Shown here piece by piece: positions 8,888 to 18,100 of a stretch of 64,000 nt of DNA (within the stretch, counting starts at the first letter, position 1; each line of letters opens with the position of its first letter). The stretch is from the NCBI GenBank assembly GCA_021740625.1, contig JAIOZK010000012.1:55246-119245 (forward strand), read 5' to 3'. The translations under genes and the position numbers were made by a program. This DNA comes from Bacteroidales bacterium. Its GTDB lineage: Bacteria > Bacteroidota > Bacteroidia > Bacteroidales > JAIOZK01. The notes beneath the pieces were generated by a model. It was not told the DNA's origin. It ran no database searches and saw only the letters and a list, made by a program, of their open reading frames with translations.

Positions 8888-9736
8888 ATGAAAAAGTTAG
8901 TTCTCGGATTATTTTTACTCGGATTTGTGCTGACATTCAGTACAAATGCAAACGCTCAAATACTGGATACACCTCCACAGGATGGATTATTTCCTGATGA
9001 AGGTATGATCGATAAAAAACCCATACCCTATCCTCCGCTGCGCAAAGCCGATGTGATGTGGTCGAAACGTATCTGGCGAGTGATCGATATGAAACAAAAA
9101 CTCAATCAACCTTTTTACTATCCGGTAGAACCGCATAACGACTGGAGAAGCTTCATGCAGGTTGTCATGGATGCTTTGAAAGAAGGTTCAATCACAGCCT
9201 ACGATATTTCCAATACGGACGAATTCCTCGTTCCATTAACTTATCAGGAAATCATCAACAGGCAAACGGACTCGTTGTATCAACCACTGACCCGCCCGTA
9301 TCCTCCTTACGATACCTATGATACCGTAATTTATACGGAATTTGAGCCGGCAGATGTTTACCGCATCAGGGTGAAAGAAGACTGGTATTTCGACAAACAG
9401 AGGTCGCAGATGATGGTGAGGATTATTGGTATCTGCCCGGTGATGATCATAGAAAAAGAAGGGGAAGAACGTATTACACCGCTTTTCTGGATCTATTATC
9501 CGGAAGCACGTCCGGTCTTTGCCAAAGCAGAAGTTTACAACAGGAGAAACGATGCCGAACGCCGTACCTATGATGAGGTCTTCCTGAAACGTATGTTCAG
9601 CAGCTTTATTTACAAAGAGCAGAACGTTTATGACAGAAGGATCTCAGAATATGCCACAGGCCTCGATGCTTTACTCGAATCCGAGCGGGTAAAGAACGAG
9701 CTTTTCGAATTTGAACACGATCTCTGGGAATATTAA
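8888..9736 (+). CDS. gldN: GldN/PorN, periplasmic ring protein of the type IX secretion system
   Basis: A 282-aa periplasmic protein that partners GldK/PorK in the outer-membrane-associated ring. It has a cleavable signal peptide (MKKLVLGLFLLGFVLTF, cut near ANAQ) and typical family sequence such as KADVMWSKRIWRVIDMKQK, NDWRSFMQVVMDALKEG and a C-terminal TYDEVFLKRMFSSFIYKE. A GGAGG sequence lies 5 nt before the ATG (8879-8883), a clear ribosome-binding-site-like motif that most genes of this window lack. Last gene of the operon; a strong intrinsic terminator follows after 26 nt. Confidence 0.94.
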   Translation: MKKLVLGLFLLGFVLTFSTNANAQILDTPPQDGLFPDEGMIDKKPIPYPPLRKADVMWSKRIWRVIDMKQKLNQPFYYPVEPHNDWRSFMQVVMDALKEGSITAYDISNTDEFLVPLTYQEIINRQTDSLYQPLTRPYPPYDTYDTVIYTEFEPADVYRIRVKEDWYFDKQRSQMMVRIIGICPVMIIEKEGEERITPLFWIYYPEARPVFAKAEVYNRRNDAERRTYDEVFLKRMFSSFIYKEQNVYDRRISEYATGLDALLESERVKNELFEFEHDLWEY

Positions 9737-9762
9737 TGAAATACTTTATAGAAGAAATACAC

Positions 9763-9794
9763 AAAACTCCTTCCTGACAGAAGGAGTTTTTTTT
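9763..9794 (+). terminator. intrinsic terminator of the gldKLMN operon
   Basis: Perfect 11-bp stem AAAACTCCTTC / GAAGGAGTTTT with a 6-nt loop (9774-9779), continuing into a T tract. It lies 26 nt after the gldN stop. Confidence 0.9.
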
Positions 9795-9820
9795 GTCCCA
9801 ATCCCTTCAGAATAAATTGC

Positions 9821-9828
9821 TATTTTTG
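9821..9828 (+). promoter_or_regulatory. -7 promoter octamer of recG
   Basis: TATTTTTG matches TAnnTTTG and ends 17 nt before the recG ATG, just past the gldN terminator. No TTTG at the expected -33 distance; the nearest is 25 nt away at 9792-9795. Confidence 0.35.
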
Positions 9829-9845
9829 TTTTATACCCTCTGATT

Positions 9846-11951
9846 ATGTCCTTGTCCTTGTTCGAAAATTCAATAGAATACCTCAAAGGTGTTGGCCCCA
9901 AAAGAGGAGAAATTCTCAGAAAGGAACTGAATATCTGCAATTTTGGTGACCTTTTGATGTACTTCCCATTCCGGTACATCGACAAAAGTCGCTTCTTCAA
10001 AATATCTGATATTATCAATGATACCGCATATGTTCAGTTAAAAGGAAAGATCACCAACATCCAATTCGTGGGACAAAAAAGAGGCCGCAGGATGACCGCC
10101 TGGCTTTCGGATGATTCCGGATCGATCGAGTTGGTCTGGTTCAAGGGATTCAAATGGCTCAAAGACAGATTTGATCCCAATACGGAATACCTGGTGTTCG
10201 GAAAACCCTCAATTTTCAAAAACAGCTTTAACATTGCCCATCCTGAAATTGAAGAGATGGCCGAATATGAAGAATCCCTGGGAGAGAGCCTGCAAGCAGT
10301 TTATCCATCTACTGAAAAGCTTAAATCGGTGGGATTGGGAAGTAAAGGAATTCTCAAGATCATGCGCAATCTGGCGAAACAATGCCAGGGGATTATCATT
10401 GAAAACTTGCCAGCCGACACCCTGAAAAAGTATCGCCTGATCAACAGGGAGACAGCACTCATCAATATACATTTCCCCAAAGATCAGCATTTGCTAAAAA
10501 AAGCACAGGCCCGTTTGAAATTTGAAGAACTTTTTCTGATCCAGATCAGGTTACTGAATCAAAAAACCTATCGGCAACAAAAAATCCCGGGTCATGTTTT
10601 TTCCAGTGTCGGAAAATACTTTCATGAATTCTTCCATAAGTTCCTTCCTTTTGATCTGACAGACGCACAAAAAAAGGTAACAAAAGAGATCCGTGCCGAC
10701 CTTGGTTCAGGAAAACAAATGAACCGATTGCTGCAGGGGGATGTGGGAAGTGGCAAAACCCTTGTAGCCATCCTGAGCATGTTGATCGCCCTGGATAACA
10801 ATTTCCAGGCTTCATTCATGGCTCCCACGGAGATCCTTGCTCAGCAACATTTCGAAACATTCAGAAAATTCCTGGGAGAAATGAACATCTCCTTTGCACT
10901 GCTCACAGGTTCCACTCCAAAAGCTGAAAGGAAAATCCTCTACGAAGAACTGAAAGAGGGCAAACTGCAAATCCTGATCGGAACACATGCTCTGATCGAA
11001 GAAAGTGTTCAGTTTAAAAATCTTGGACTTGTTGTAATTGATGAACAACACCGTTTTGGGGTGGCCCAGCGAGCAAAACTTTGGAAAAAGAATCAAACAC
11101 CACCACATGTGCTTGTAATGACCGCAACACCCATTCCCCGCACCCTGGCCATGACAGTCTATGGCGATCTTGATGTATCCAAAATCGATGAACTGCCCCC
11201 GGGAAGGAAATCCATCAAAACCTATCACTATTACGATTCCGCACGCCTGAAACTATTTGGGTTTCTGAAGAAGGAGATCAAAGCCGGACGACAGGTATAC
11301 ATTGTTTATCCCCTCATACAGGAATCCAAAAAACTGGAATTGAAGGACCTGATGGATGGATATGAAAGCATTGTCAGGGAATTTCCGGCGCCGGAATATG
11401 CAGTCAGCATCGTTCATGGACAAATGAAAGCGGCTGACAAGGATTTCGAAATGCAGCGCTTCCTGAACAAGGAAACCCAGATCATGGTAGCTACCACGGT
11501 TATTGAAGTGGGTGTAGATGTACCCAATGCAAGTGTGATGGTGATCGAAAATGCAGAGAGGTTCGGTCTTTCGCAATTGCATCAATTAAGAGGGCGGGTT
11601 GGAAGAGGTGCCGATCAATCTTATTGCATTTTGATGACCGGACACAAGTTGAGTAACGAAGCCCGCATCAGGCTTGAGACCATGGTGCGTACAACGGATG
11701 GCTTTGAAATTGCCGAAGTCGATCTCAAGCTGCGCGGACCTGGTGAAATTGAAGGGACCCGCCAGAGTGGTATCCTGAACCTCAGAATCGCCGATCTGAT
11801 CAAAGATGAGAACATCCTCCGCCAGGCCAGGAAACATGCCCTTGAAAAAATCCAGGATGATCCGGGCCTGAACAAAACCATCAATCATGCCCTTTCTATA
11901 CACCTGAAACAAATCAACAAGAACAAAACAAACTGGGGCTTAATTAGCTAA
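9846..11951 (+). CDS. recG: ATP-dependent DNA helicase RecG
   Basis: Superfamily 2 helicase that remodels stalled replication forks and branched recombination intermediates. The N-terminal wedge/OB-fold domain starts with SIEYLKGVGPKRGEILRKEL and carries DTAYVQLKGKITNIQ. The helicase core shows Walker A GDVGSGKT, the TAPTEILAQQHF-type motif Ia (here MAPTEILAQQHF), the DExH-type box as DEQHRFG, motif III VMTATPIPRTLAMT, motif V/VI GVDVPNASVMVIENAERFG and QLRGRVGRG, and the RecG C-terminal segment with RGPGEIEGTRQSG. Its 701 aa is the usual length. It forms its own unit between the gld terminator and pheT. Confidence 0.96.
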   Translation: MSLSLFENSIEYLKGVGPKRGEILRKELNICNFGDLLMYFPFRYIDKSRFFKISDIINDTAYVQLKGKITNIQFVGQKRGRRMTAWLSDDSGSIELVWFKGFKWLKDRFDPNTEYLVFGKPSIFKNSFNIAHPEIEEMAEYEESLGESLQAVYPSTEKLKSVGLGSKGILKIMRNLAKQCQGIIIENLPADTLKKYRLINRETALINIHFPKDQHLLKKAQARLKFEELFLIQIRLLNQKTYRQQKIPGHVFSSVGKYFHEFFHKFLPFDLTDAQKKVTKEIRADLGSGKQMNRLLQGDVGSGKTLVAILSMLIALDNNFQASFMAPTEILAQQHFETFRKFLGEMNISFALLTGSTPKAERKILYEELKEGKLQILIGTHALIEESVQFKNLGLVVIDEQHRFGVAQRAKLWKKNQTPPHVLVMTATPIPRTLAMTVYGDLDVSKIDELPPGRKSIKTYHYYDSARLKLFGFLKKEIKAGRQVYIVYPLIQESKKLELKDLMDGYESIVREFPAPEYAVSIVHGQMKAADKDFEMQRFLNKETQIMVATTVIEVGVDVPNASVMVIENAERFGLSQLHQLRGRVGRGADQSYCILMTGHKLSNEARIRLETMVRTTDGFEIAEVDLKLRGPGEIEGTRQSGILNLRIADLIKDENILRQARKHALEKIQDDPGLNKTINHALSIHLKQINKNKTNWGLIS

Positions 11952-11989
11952 TATCCCGATTTTTCGAAAATTTTTCCTGATAAAATCAT

Positions 11990-11997
11990 TACTTTTG
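11990..11997 (+). promoter_or_regulatory. -7 promoter octamer of pheT
   Basis: TACTTTTG matches TAnnTTTG and ends 32 nt before the pheT ATG. The -33 position is not a clear TTTG. Confidence 0.35.
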
Positions 11998-12029
11998 CCT
12001 CCTGTTGAAAAAATTAAATATTCTTTCCC

Positions 12030-14486
12030 ATGAGGATTTCGTACAACTGGCTGAAAAACTATATTGATTTTAATCTTGATCCTGAGGAATTGTCAGGGAT
12101 ACTTACAGATTGCGGATTGGAAGTTGAGGGACTTGAAAAAGTAGAATCGGTAAAAGGAGGGCTTCAGGGAATTGTGATCGGCAAAGTACTGACCGCTGAG
12201 AAACATCCTAATGCCGATAAACTCAGCATTACTACTGTTGACATAGGAAAAGATGAACCCCTTCGCATTGTATGCGGTGCCCCCAACGTGGGTGCCGGCC
12301 AAAAGGTTCCGGTTGCCACCGTTGGAACGACACTTTACATGGGAGATAAATCTCTTGAAATCAAAAAAGCAAAGATCAGGGGTGAGAAGAGTGAAGGTAT
12401 GATCTGCGCCGAAGATGAGCTCGGCCTGGGCACTTCCCATGAGGGGATCATGGTACTGGATGAGGAAGCCAACATTGGAACTCCGGCCCGGGAATACTTT
12501 GAAATAACAGAGGATTATGTCTATGAGATTGGACTAACCCCCAATCGCGCAGATGCAGCATCACACCTGGGAGTGGCCCGGGATCTGGTAGCTGTTTTGA
12601 ATCATATCCAGAATACAACACATTATTCTTTGAAAAGACCTGATGTTAGTAAGTTTAAAGTAGATAATGATAAAAGGCACATTGGAATTGAAGTAGAAAA
12701 TCCTGAAGCCTGTCCAAGGTATACCGGCATTACACTTTCAGATATCGAAGTAAAAGAATCGCCCCGCTGGTTAAAAAACAGGCTCAATGCAATTGGTGTA
12801 AGGCCCATCAACAACATCGTGGATGTGACCAATTATGTTCTATTTGAACTGGGTCAGCCGCTTCACGCCTTCGATGCCGACAAGATTAAAGGCGAGAAAG
12901 TGATTATCAAAACACTTGCTGATCAAACGAAATTTGTTACACTCGATGAAGTTGAAAGGAAGCTAACAGATAAAGACCTCATGATCTGTGATACGGAGAA
13001 CGGTATGTGCATCGCCGGGGTTTTTGGTGGAATACATTCCGGGGTAACTGAAAATACCAGGAACATTTTCCTGGAAAGTGCCTATTTCAGTCCTAATTAT
13101 ATCAGAAAAACAGCAAAACACCATGGCTTGCAAACAGATGCCTCTTTCAGATTCGAGCGGGGTACCGATCCCAATATTACCAAATACGCCCTGAAAAGAG
13201 CCATACTGTTACTCCAGGAAGTTGCCGGTGGAGAAGTAACAAGCAATATCGTGGATGTTTACCCAAGAAAGATCGATGCCTGGGAAGTAGACCTTTCCTA
13301 TAAAAATACGGACAGGTTGATCGGGAAAGTAATAGACAGGAAAACGATCAAGAAGATCCTGCATGACCTGGAGATCAATATTACAGAAGAAACAGCGGAG
13401 GGACTAAAGCTCAGCATTCCACCATTCAAGGTGGATGTTACGCGCGAAGCAGACGTGATTGAAGAGATCCTGAGAGTTTATGGCTATAACAACATAGATT
13501 ACTCTGGCCAAATGAGGAGTTCATTATCTTTCACGCCCAAACCCGATGCGGAAAAGCTACAAAACCTGATCTCTGACCAATTAACGGCAAATGGCTTTTA
13601 CGAGGTCATGAATAATTCTCTTTCAAATTCAAAGTACATTGAGAACAGCAGGAAGTTCGAGGCTGCCAATAATATCGAGATGCTGAACCCCATCAGTTCT
13701 GACCTTGATATTATGCGCCAGGGACTGCTATTTGGCATGCTTGAATCCATAGCATACAACATGAACCGGAAAAATGAGGATCTCAAGTTTTATGAGTTTG
13801 GCAGATCCTATCAAAAAAATGACAAGCCGGCTAATGATCCGCTTTCCAGATATCATGAATCAACACAACTGGCACTCGCCCTCACCGGCAAAAAACATGT
13901 GGAAAGCTGGGCAAGCAAAGAAGAAGCTGTGGATATTTATACACTGAAAGCCCACCTGCACAATATCCTGGAAAAACTGGGCCTGGCAGGAAATGACCTG
14001 AGTCTTGAAGAAAATTCAGGCGGTGATTTTAATATGGGACTTTCCTACCAATACCAGAACAAAACTTTTGCATTTCTTGGTAAAGTTGATAAAAAGCTTT
14101 TGCATGCATTCGACATCAAACAGGATGTTTTTTATGCCGAGATCAATTGGGACACCCTGCTTGAGCTTACGGCCAGAACAGAAGTTCAATACAGAGAGAT
14201 CCCAAAATACCCGGCGGTAAGACGCGACCTGGCCCTGCTGGTGGCCAAAGAGATTCAGTTTGCTGATATTGAAAGAATTGCCTTAAAAACAGAAAGAAAA
14301 ATACTGAAATCCGTTAGATTGTTTGATGTTTATGAAGGCAGGAATATAGAGGAAGGGAAAAAATCATATGCTGTAAGCTTCATGCTGCAGGATCCACTCA
14401 GGACCCTTACCGATAAAATCATCGACAAAACAATGAAAAGATTGCTGCAGGCATTCGAGCGTGAATTGAATGCCGGTATACGATAG
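12030..14486 (+). CDS. pheT: phenylalanine--tRNA ligase beta subunit
   Basis: Beta subunit of the tetrameric class II phenylalanyl-tRNA synthetase. An N-terminal tRNA-binding (EMAP/B2-type) domain spans about residues 40-150 (GLQGIVIGKVLTAEKHPNAD, ICAEDELGLG). The B3/B4 editing region follows (about 210-390; NNIVDVTNYVLFELGQPLHAFD, SAYFSPNYIRKTAKHHGLQT), then the B5 domain, a catalytic-like core domain (ERGTDPNITK lies before it; NMNRKNEDLKFYEFG within), and a C-terminal FDX-ACB anticodon-binding domain (YREIPKYPAVRRDLALLV ... VRLFDVYEG). Length 818 aa is normal. pheS is not in the window, so the subunits are not adjacent here, as in many Bacteroidota. Confidence 0.96.
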   Translation: MRISYNWLKNYIDFNLDPEELSGILTDCGLEVEGLEKVESVKGGLQGIVIGKVLTAEKHPNADKLSITTVDIGKDEPLRIVCGAPNVGAGQKVPVATVGTTLYMGDKSLEIKKAKIRGEKSEGMICAEDELGLGTSHEGIMVLDEEANIGTPAREYFEITEDYVYEIGLTPNRADAASHLGVARDLVAVLNHIQNTTHYSLKRPDVSKFKVDNDKRHIGIEVENPEACPRYTGITLSDIEVKESPRWLKNRLNAIGVRPINNIVDVTNYVLFELGQPLHAFDADKIKGEKVIIKTLADQTKFVTLDEVERKLTDKDLMICDTENGMCIAGVFGGIHSGVTENTRNIFLESAYFSPNYIRKTAKHHGLQTDASFRFERGTDPNITKYALKRAILLLQEVAGGEVTSNIVDVYPRKIDAWEVDLSYKNTDRLIGKVIDRKTIKKILHDLEINITEETAEGLKLSIPPFKVDVTREADVIEEILRVYGYNNIDYSGQMRSSLSFTPKPDAEKLQNLISDQLTANGFYEVMNNSLSNSKYIENSRKFEAANNIEMLNPISSDLDIMRQGLLFGMLESIAYNMNRKNEDLKFYEFGRSYQKNDKPANDPLSRYHESTQLALALTGKKHVESWASKEEAVDIYTLKAHLHNILEKLGLAGNDLSLEENSGGDFNMGLSYQYQNKTFAFLGKVDKKLLHAFDIKQDVFYAEINWDTLLELTARTEVQYREIPKYPAVRRDLALLVAKEIQFADIERIALKTERKILKSVRLFDVYEGRNIEEGKKSYAVSFMLQDPLRTLTDKIIDKTMKRLLQAFERELNAGIR

Positions 14487-14512
14487 CAATAAGATCAACC
14501 AAAACCAAAATT

Positions 14513-16168
14513 ATGAACGAAACTGAAAATGTAAAATATTCCATCTCCCCCGAGGGGGAAAAGTTTGCGATTCCTCATGATTCAGCATATAATGACGAGT
14601 TTATCCGTATAGAGAAACTGGTAAATCATGCCCGCAGCCAGGGGAAAGAAATTGTTGTGGTCATGGGTGTTGGTTTTGTTGGAGCTGTTATGGCAGCCAT
14701 CATTGCCGATACCAGCGATGAAAAGGGTAATCACAGCAAACTGGTAATTGGATGCCAGCGTCCCAGTACGCGCTCCTACTGGAAAATTCCTGTACTGAAC
14801 CGGGGTGTATCTCCTGTAAAAGCAGAAGACCCCGAGGTTGATGAACTGATCGGTAGATGTGTAAAAGAAAGCCAAACGCTCACTGCCACTTATAACAACG
14901 ATTGCCTGAAACTGGCCGATTGTGTTGTTGTGGATGTGCAATGCGATTACAAAAAGAATGAACTTGGCAATATGCGCAATGGTGAAGCCGACATGGCAGC
15001 CCTGGAAGCCACCATGAAGACCATTGGCGAAAAGATCCCCAAAGAATGTCTTGTCCTGATAGAAACTACCGTTGCACCGGGAACTACCGAATTCGTTGCC
15101 TGGCCCATTTTGAAAAAGGCTTTCAAGAACCGCAACATGGATGCTGCCCCACTACTTGCCCACAGCTTTGAACGCGTCATGCCTGGCAGGGAGTACGTGA
15201 GCAGTATTCGCGATTTCTGGAGAGTTTGCGCAGGCTGCAATGAAGAAGCACGCCAAAGAGTTGAAAAATTTCTTCATGAAGTACTCAATACCAAAGATTT
15301 TCCTTTAACAGTCATGGACCGCCCGATTGAATCGGAAACCACCAAGATTGTTGAAAACTCCTACAGAGCCACCATACTGGCTTATCTGAACGAGTGGTCA
15401 CTTTTTGCAGAAAAGAACGGTGTCGACCTGATCAAGGTAATTGAGGCCATTAAAATGAGACCAACACACAACAATATGATATTTCCCGGTCCGGGAATCG
15501 GTGGTTACTGCCTTCCAAAAGACGGAGGTCTTGGGTATTGGGCTTATAAACACATACTTGGTTTTACCGATGGCGATGATGTTTTCAGGATCACACCCAA
15601 TGCCATCGATATCAACGATACGCGCTCCCTACATGTAGCAGAGCTGACCAGGGACGCCCTCCGCAACATGGCTCGTTACATCGCAGGCTCTGATGTGTTA
15701 ATCTGTGGTGCAAGCTACCGGCAGGATGTTGGAGACACCCGCTATTCCGGAAGTGAAATGGTTGTTCGCAAACTCAGTGAAATGGGTGCAGAAATGCACA
15801 TACACGATCCTTACGTTGAACACTGGTATGAGCTGGAATCCCAGGATACATACCCGGCACCCGGGATTTCCTGGAAGAGATTTTTCAGAAACCAGGAACA
15901 CCTAAAAGAGCTCAAGGTGCAGAAGGATCTCCGGAAATCCCTCAAAGGAATGGAAGCTGTCATTTTTGCAGTGCCCCATGAACAATACCTGCAACTTAAC
16001 CCTGATCAGATCGTAGAATGGGCCGGTCAACCCCTGGCCGTAATCGATTGTTTCGGCATCCTAAGCGACGAGCAGATCAGACGCTATTTCGAGCTTGGCT
16101 GCGAGGTAAAAGCCCTGGGAAGAGGACATATTCAGAGAATCAAAAAGGAAGTAAAAAATCAATCCTGA
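14513..16168 (+). CDS. nucleotide-sugar (UDP-glucose/GDP-mannose family) dehydrogenase
   Basis: NAD-dependent four-electron dehydrogenase that would oxidise a UDP- or GDP-sugar to the uronic acid for polysaccharide synthesis. The N-terminal Rossmann domain has VVVMGVGFVGAVMAA (about residues 48-62). The central part carries the substrate-carboxyl motif ETTVAPGTTE and the KIVENSYRA helix, and the catalytic Cys is C333 in GPGIGGYCLPKDGG. A C-terminal Rossmann-like domain follows (DVLICGASYRQDVGDTRYSG). At 551 aa it is clearly longer than the usual 400-450 aa; the extra length is partly a 45-residue N-terminal extension and partly an insert after the first Rossmann strand. Which sugar it uses cannot be read from the sequence. 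It starts 26 nt after pheT, with no glycan cluster around it. Confidence 0.86.
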   Translation: MNETENVKYSISPEGEKFAIPHDSAYNDEFIRIEKLVNHARSQGKEIVVVMGVGFVGAVMAAIIADTSDEKGNHSKLVIGCQRPSTRSYWKIPVLNRGVSPVKAEDPEVDELIGRCVKESQTLTATYNNDCLKLADCVVVDVQCDYKKNELGNMRNGEADMAALEATMKTIGEKIPKECLVLIETTVAPGTTEFVAWPILKKAFKNRNMDAAPLLAHSFERVMPGREYVSSIRDFWRVCAGCNEEARQRVEKFLHEVLNTKDFPLTVMDRPIESETTKIVENSYRATILAYLNEWSLFAEKNGVDLIKVIEAIKMRPTHNNMIFPGPGIGGYCLPKDGGLGYWAYKHILGFTDGDDVFRITPNAIDINDTRSLHVAELTRDALRNMARYIAGSDVLICGASYRQDVGDTRYSGSEMVVRKLSEMGAEMHIHDPYVEHWYELESQDTYPAPGISWKRFFRNQEHLKELKVQKDLRKSLKGMEAVIFAVPHEQYLQLNPDQIVEWAGQPLAVIDCFGILSDEQIRRYFELGCEVKALGRGHIQRIKKEVKNQS

Positions 16169-16278
16169 TCTCTGATTGACTGTATTACAACTTACCAGGA
16201 TAAGCATGCTTGCCGGAGTAAAGCTTAATTTGTTGTTTTTTTATTAAGACTTAGATTGCTTCTGTGAAAGAGTGCAAT

Positions 16279-16309
16279 TTTGTCAGGCACATCAAAATAA
16301 TTAATTTTG
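16279..16309 (+). promoter_or_regulatory. Bacteroidota-type promoter of the regulator-lptE-secG operon
   Basis: TTTG (16279-16282), exactly 19 nt, then TAATTTTG (16302-16309). Both elements and the spacing match the Bacteroidota consensus TTTG-N19-TAnnTTTG. The -7 box covers the TTG at 16307 that would otherwise extend the next gene, so translation must begin downstream, supporting the ATG at 16352. Confidence 0.72.
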
Positions 16310-16351
16310 CAGACACGTTTGTTAAATGGATCCGAAAGAACAGAAGCTGAA

Positions 16352-17584
16352 ATGGAATTACAATCAATAAAACAAAGATTCGGAATTATCGGTAACTCTC
16401 CTGCACTGAACCAGGCGATTGATGTTGCAAGACAGGTTGCCCCTACAGATGTAACAGTGCTGATATCCGGTGAAAGCGGGACTGGCAAGGAAGTATTTCC
16501 GAAAATTATTCACCAGGCAAGTGCCCGCAAACATGGCCCTTATATCGCTGTAAACTGCGGGGCCATACCGGAAGGAACAATCGACTCTGAACTTTTCGGA
16601 CATGAAAAAGGCTCCTTTACCGGGGCCCATGAAGCACGCAAAGGTTATTTCGAAGTTGTGAACGGAGGCACCATATTTCTGGATGAAGTGGCCGAGCTAC
16701 CACTATCAACGCAAGTTCGACTGCTTCGTGTGCTGGAGTCTGGAGAGTTCATCAAAGTAGGTTCCTCCAAGGTGATCAAAACCGACGTAAGGGTGGTAGC
16801 TGCAACCAATGTCAACATCCAGGAGGCCATCAACAATGGCAAATTCAGGGAGGATCTTTATTACCGCCTCAACCAGGTACCTATTTATGTACCACCACTG
16901 CGCGACAGGAAAGACGATATTTTTCTTCTCTTCAGGAAGTTCGTATCCGATTCATCCGAAAAATACAGAATTCCGACGCTCAAGCTTACCGATGAGGCCA
17001 AAGAGGTACTGATCAATTTCCGCTGGCCCGGAAATGTCAGGCAACTGAAAAATATTACCGAACAGATGTCCATCATACTCGAAGACCGGGAGGTTGATGC
17101 AACAACAATGAAGAAATACCTGCCGGACGCAGCCGGGAGTGAATTGCCGGTTTTATATAAAAAAGAAGACAGCAAAAGTGTTTCGGAACGGGACCTTTTA
17201 TACAAGGTCTTGTTCGACATGAAAAAGGACATCAACGACCTGAAAAGGGTTGTTGCTGAGATTGTAAGAGAAGGAGGCGTGAGTGCAAGTCTCCAGGAAA
17301 ACAAAACCAGGATCATCAATGAACTATACGAGGATTCTGAAGAAATGAAGGAGGATTTCGATCAGATCGTTATTCAGAATAAAGAAGATGAAGCGTATGA
17401 AGAAAATGAACCCATCGAGCAATCGGAGATCATCGAGGAATCTCTTTCGCTCAGAAGCAAAGAAATCGACCTGATTAAAAAAGCCCTTGAAAAGCATAAC
17501 GGTAAAAGAAAGGATGCTGCAAAAGAACTTGGGATCTCAGAACGTACTCTTTACAGGAAAATAAAAGAATATAACATCAGGTAA
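16352..17584 (+). CDS. sigma-54-dependent AAA+ transcriptional activator
   Basis: A 410-aa activator of the sigma-54 (RpoN) enhancer-binding family. The AAA+ domain begins almost at the N-terminus: Walker A GESGTGK at residues 40-46, the sigma-54-contacting loop as GSFTGA (87-92, for GAFTGA), Walker [11 protein letters not shown] (107-116) and the sensor/arginine region [11 protein letters not shown] charged, acidic linker follows (about 265-355), then a C-terminal Fis-type HTH ([20 protein letters not shown]). There is no receiver, GAF or PAS domain, so control must come through expression, a partner protein, or the linker. The ATG at 16352 is chosen because the promoter -7 box covers the upstream TTG. 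lptE begins one base after its stop. Confidence 0.9.
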   Translation: MELQSIKQRFGIIGNSPALNQAIDVARQVAPTDVTVLISGESGTGKEVFPKIIHQASARKHGPYIAVNCGAIPEGTIDSELFGHEKGSFTGAHEARKGYFEVVNGGTIFLDEVAELPLSTQVRLLRVLESGEFIKVGSSKVIKTDVRVVAATNVNIQEAINNGKFREDLYYRLNQVPIYVPPLRDRKDDIFLLFRKFVSDSSEKYRIPTLKLTDEAKEVLINFRWPGNVRQLKNITEQMSIILEDREVDATTMKKYLPDAAGSELPVLYKKEDSKSVSERDLLYKVLFDMKKDINDLKRVVAEIVREGGVSASLQENKTRIINELYEDSEEMKEDFDQIVIQNKEDEAYEENEPIEQSEIIEESLSLRSKEIDLIKKALEKHNGKRKDAAKELGISERTLYRKIKEYNIR

Positions 17585-17585
17585 C

Positions 17586-18098
17586 ATGCGCAAACAGGTA
17601 AATCATGCATTGCTCTTTCTGGCACTGATTTGTATCACAGCCATGGGATGTGGAGTTTATTCCTTTACAGGTGCCAGCATACCTCCGGGAGCAAAAACCA
17701 TTTCCATACAGTATTTTCCCAACAATGCGCAACTCGTGGAGCCCACTTTAAGCCAGACTTTCACAGATGCGCTCAGGGATAAATTTGTTTCCCAAACCGA
17801 CCTGACACTGGTAGAAAATAACGGCGATCTCCAAATCGAAGGACAGATAACCGGGTATACCGTAAAACCGGTAGCCATTACTGGAGATCAAACTGCAGCC
17901 CTGAACCGGCTGGAAATTACCGTGGATGTGAACTATGTGAATACCCTGGATGAATCGAAAGATTTTGATCAGAAATTCACGCGCTATGAAGATTTCTCCA
18001 GCGAAGAAAATCTTACATCCAGACAAACAGAACTAATCGACCTGATCAATGAAATGCTTGTTGAGGATATCTTCAACAAAGCCGTGGTAAATTGGTAA
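17586..18098 (+). CDS. lptE: LptE-like LPS-assembly lipoprotein (Bacteroidota type)
   Basis: A 170-aa outer-membrane lipoprotein, the presumed plug partner of LptD in lipopolysaccharide export. The signal peptide ends in a lipobox TAMGC with the lipidated Cys at residue 22, followed by GVYSFTGASIPPGAKTISI, the standard opening of this Bacteroidota LptE family. Then come an alpha/beta domain (DALRDKFVSQTDLTLVENNG, LQIEGQITGYTVKPVAI) and a C-terminal helix ending VEDIFNKAVVNW. It starts one base after the sigma-54 activator and ends 2 nt before the next gene, so it is cotranscribed. The linkage activator-lptE-unknown-secG is a recurrent Bacteroidota arrangement as far as I recall. Confidence 0.88.
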   Translation: MRKQVNHALLFLALICITAMGCGVYSFTGASIPPGAKTISIQYFPNNAQLVEPTLSQTFTDALRDKFVSQTDLTLVENNGDLQIEGQITGYTVKPVAITGDQTAALNRLEITVDVNYVNTLDESKDFDQKFTRYEDFSSEENLTSRQTELIDLINEMLVEDIFNKAVVNW

Positions 18099-18100
18099 TT

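Noticed and set aside
16307..16351. N-terminal extension of the sigma-54 activator from a TTG
   Set aside because: The TTG is part of the promoter -7 box, so it would not be transcribed.
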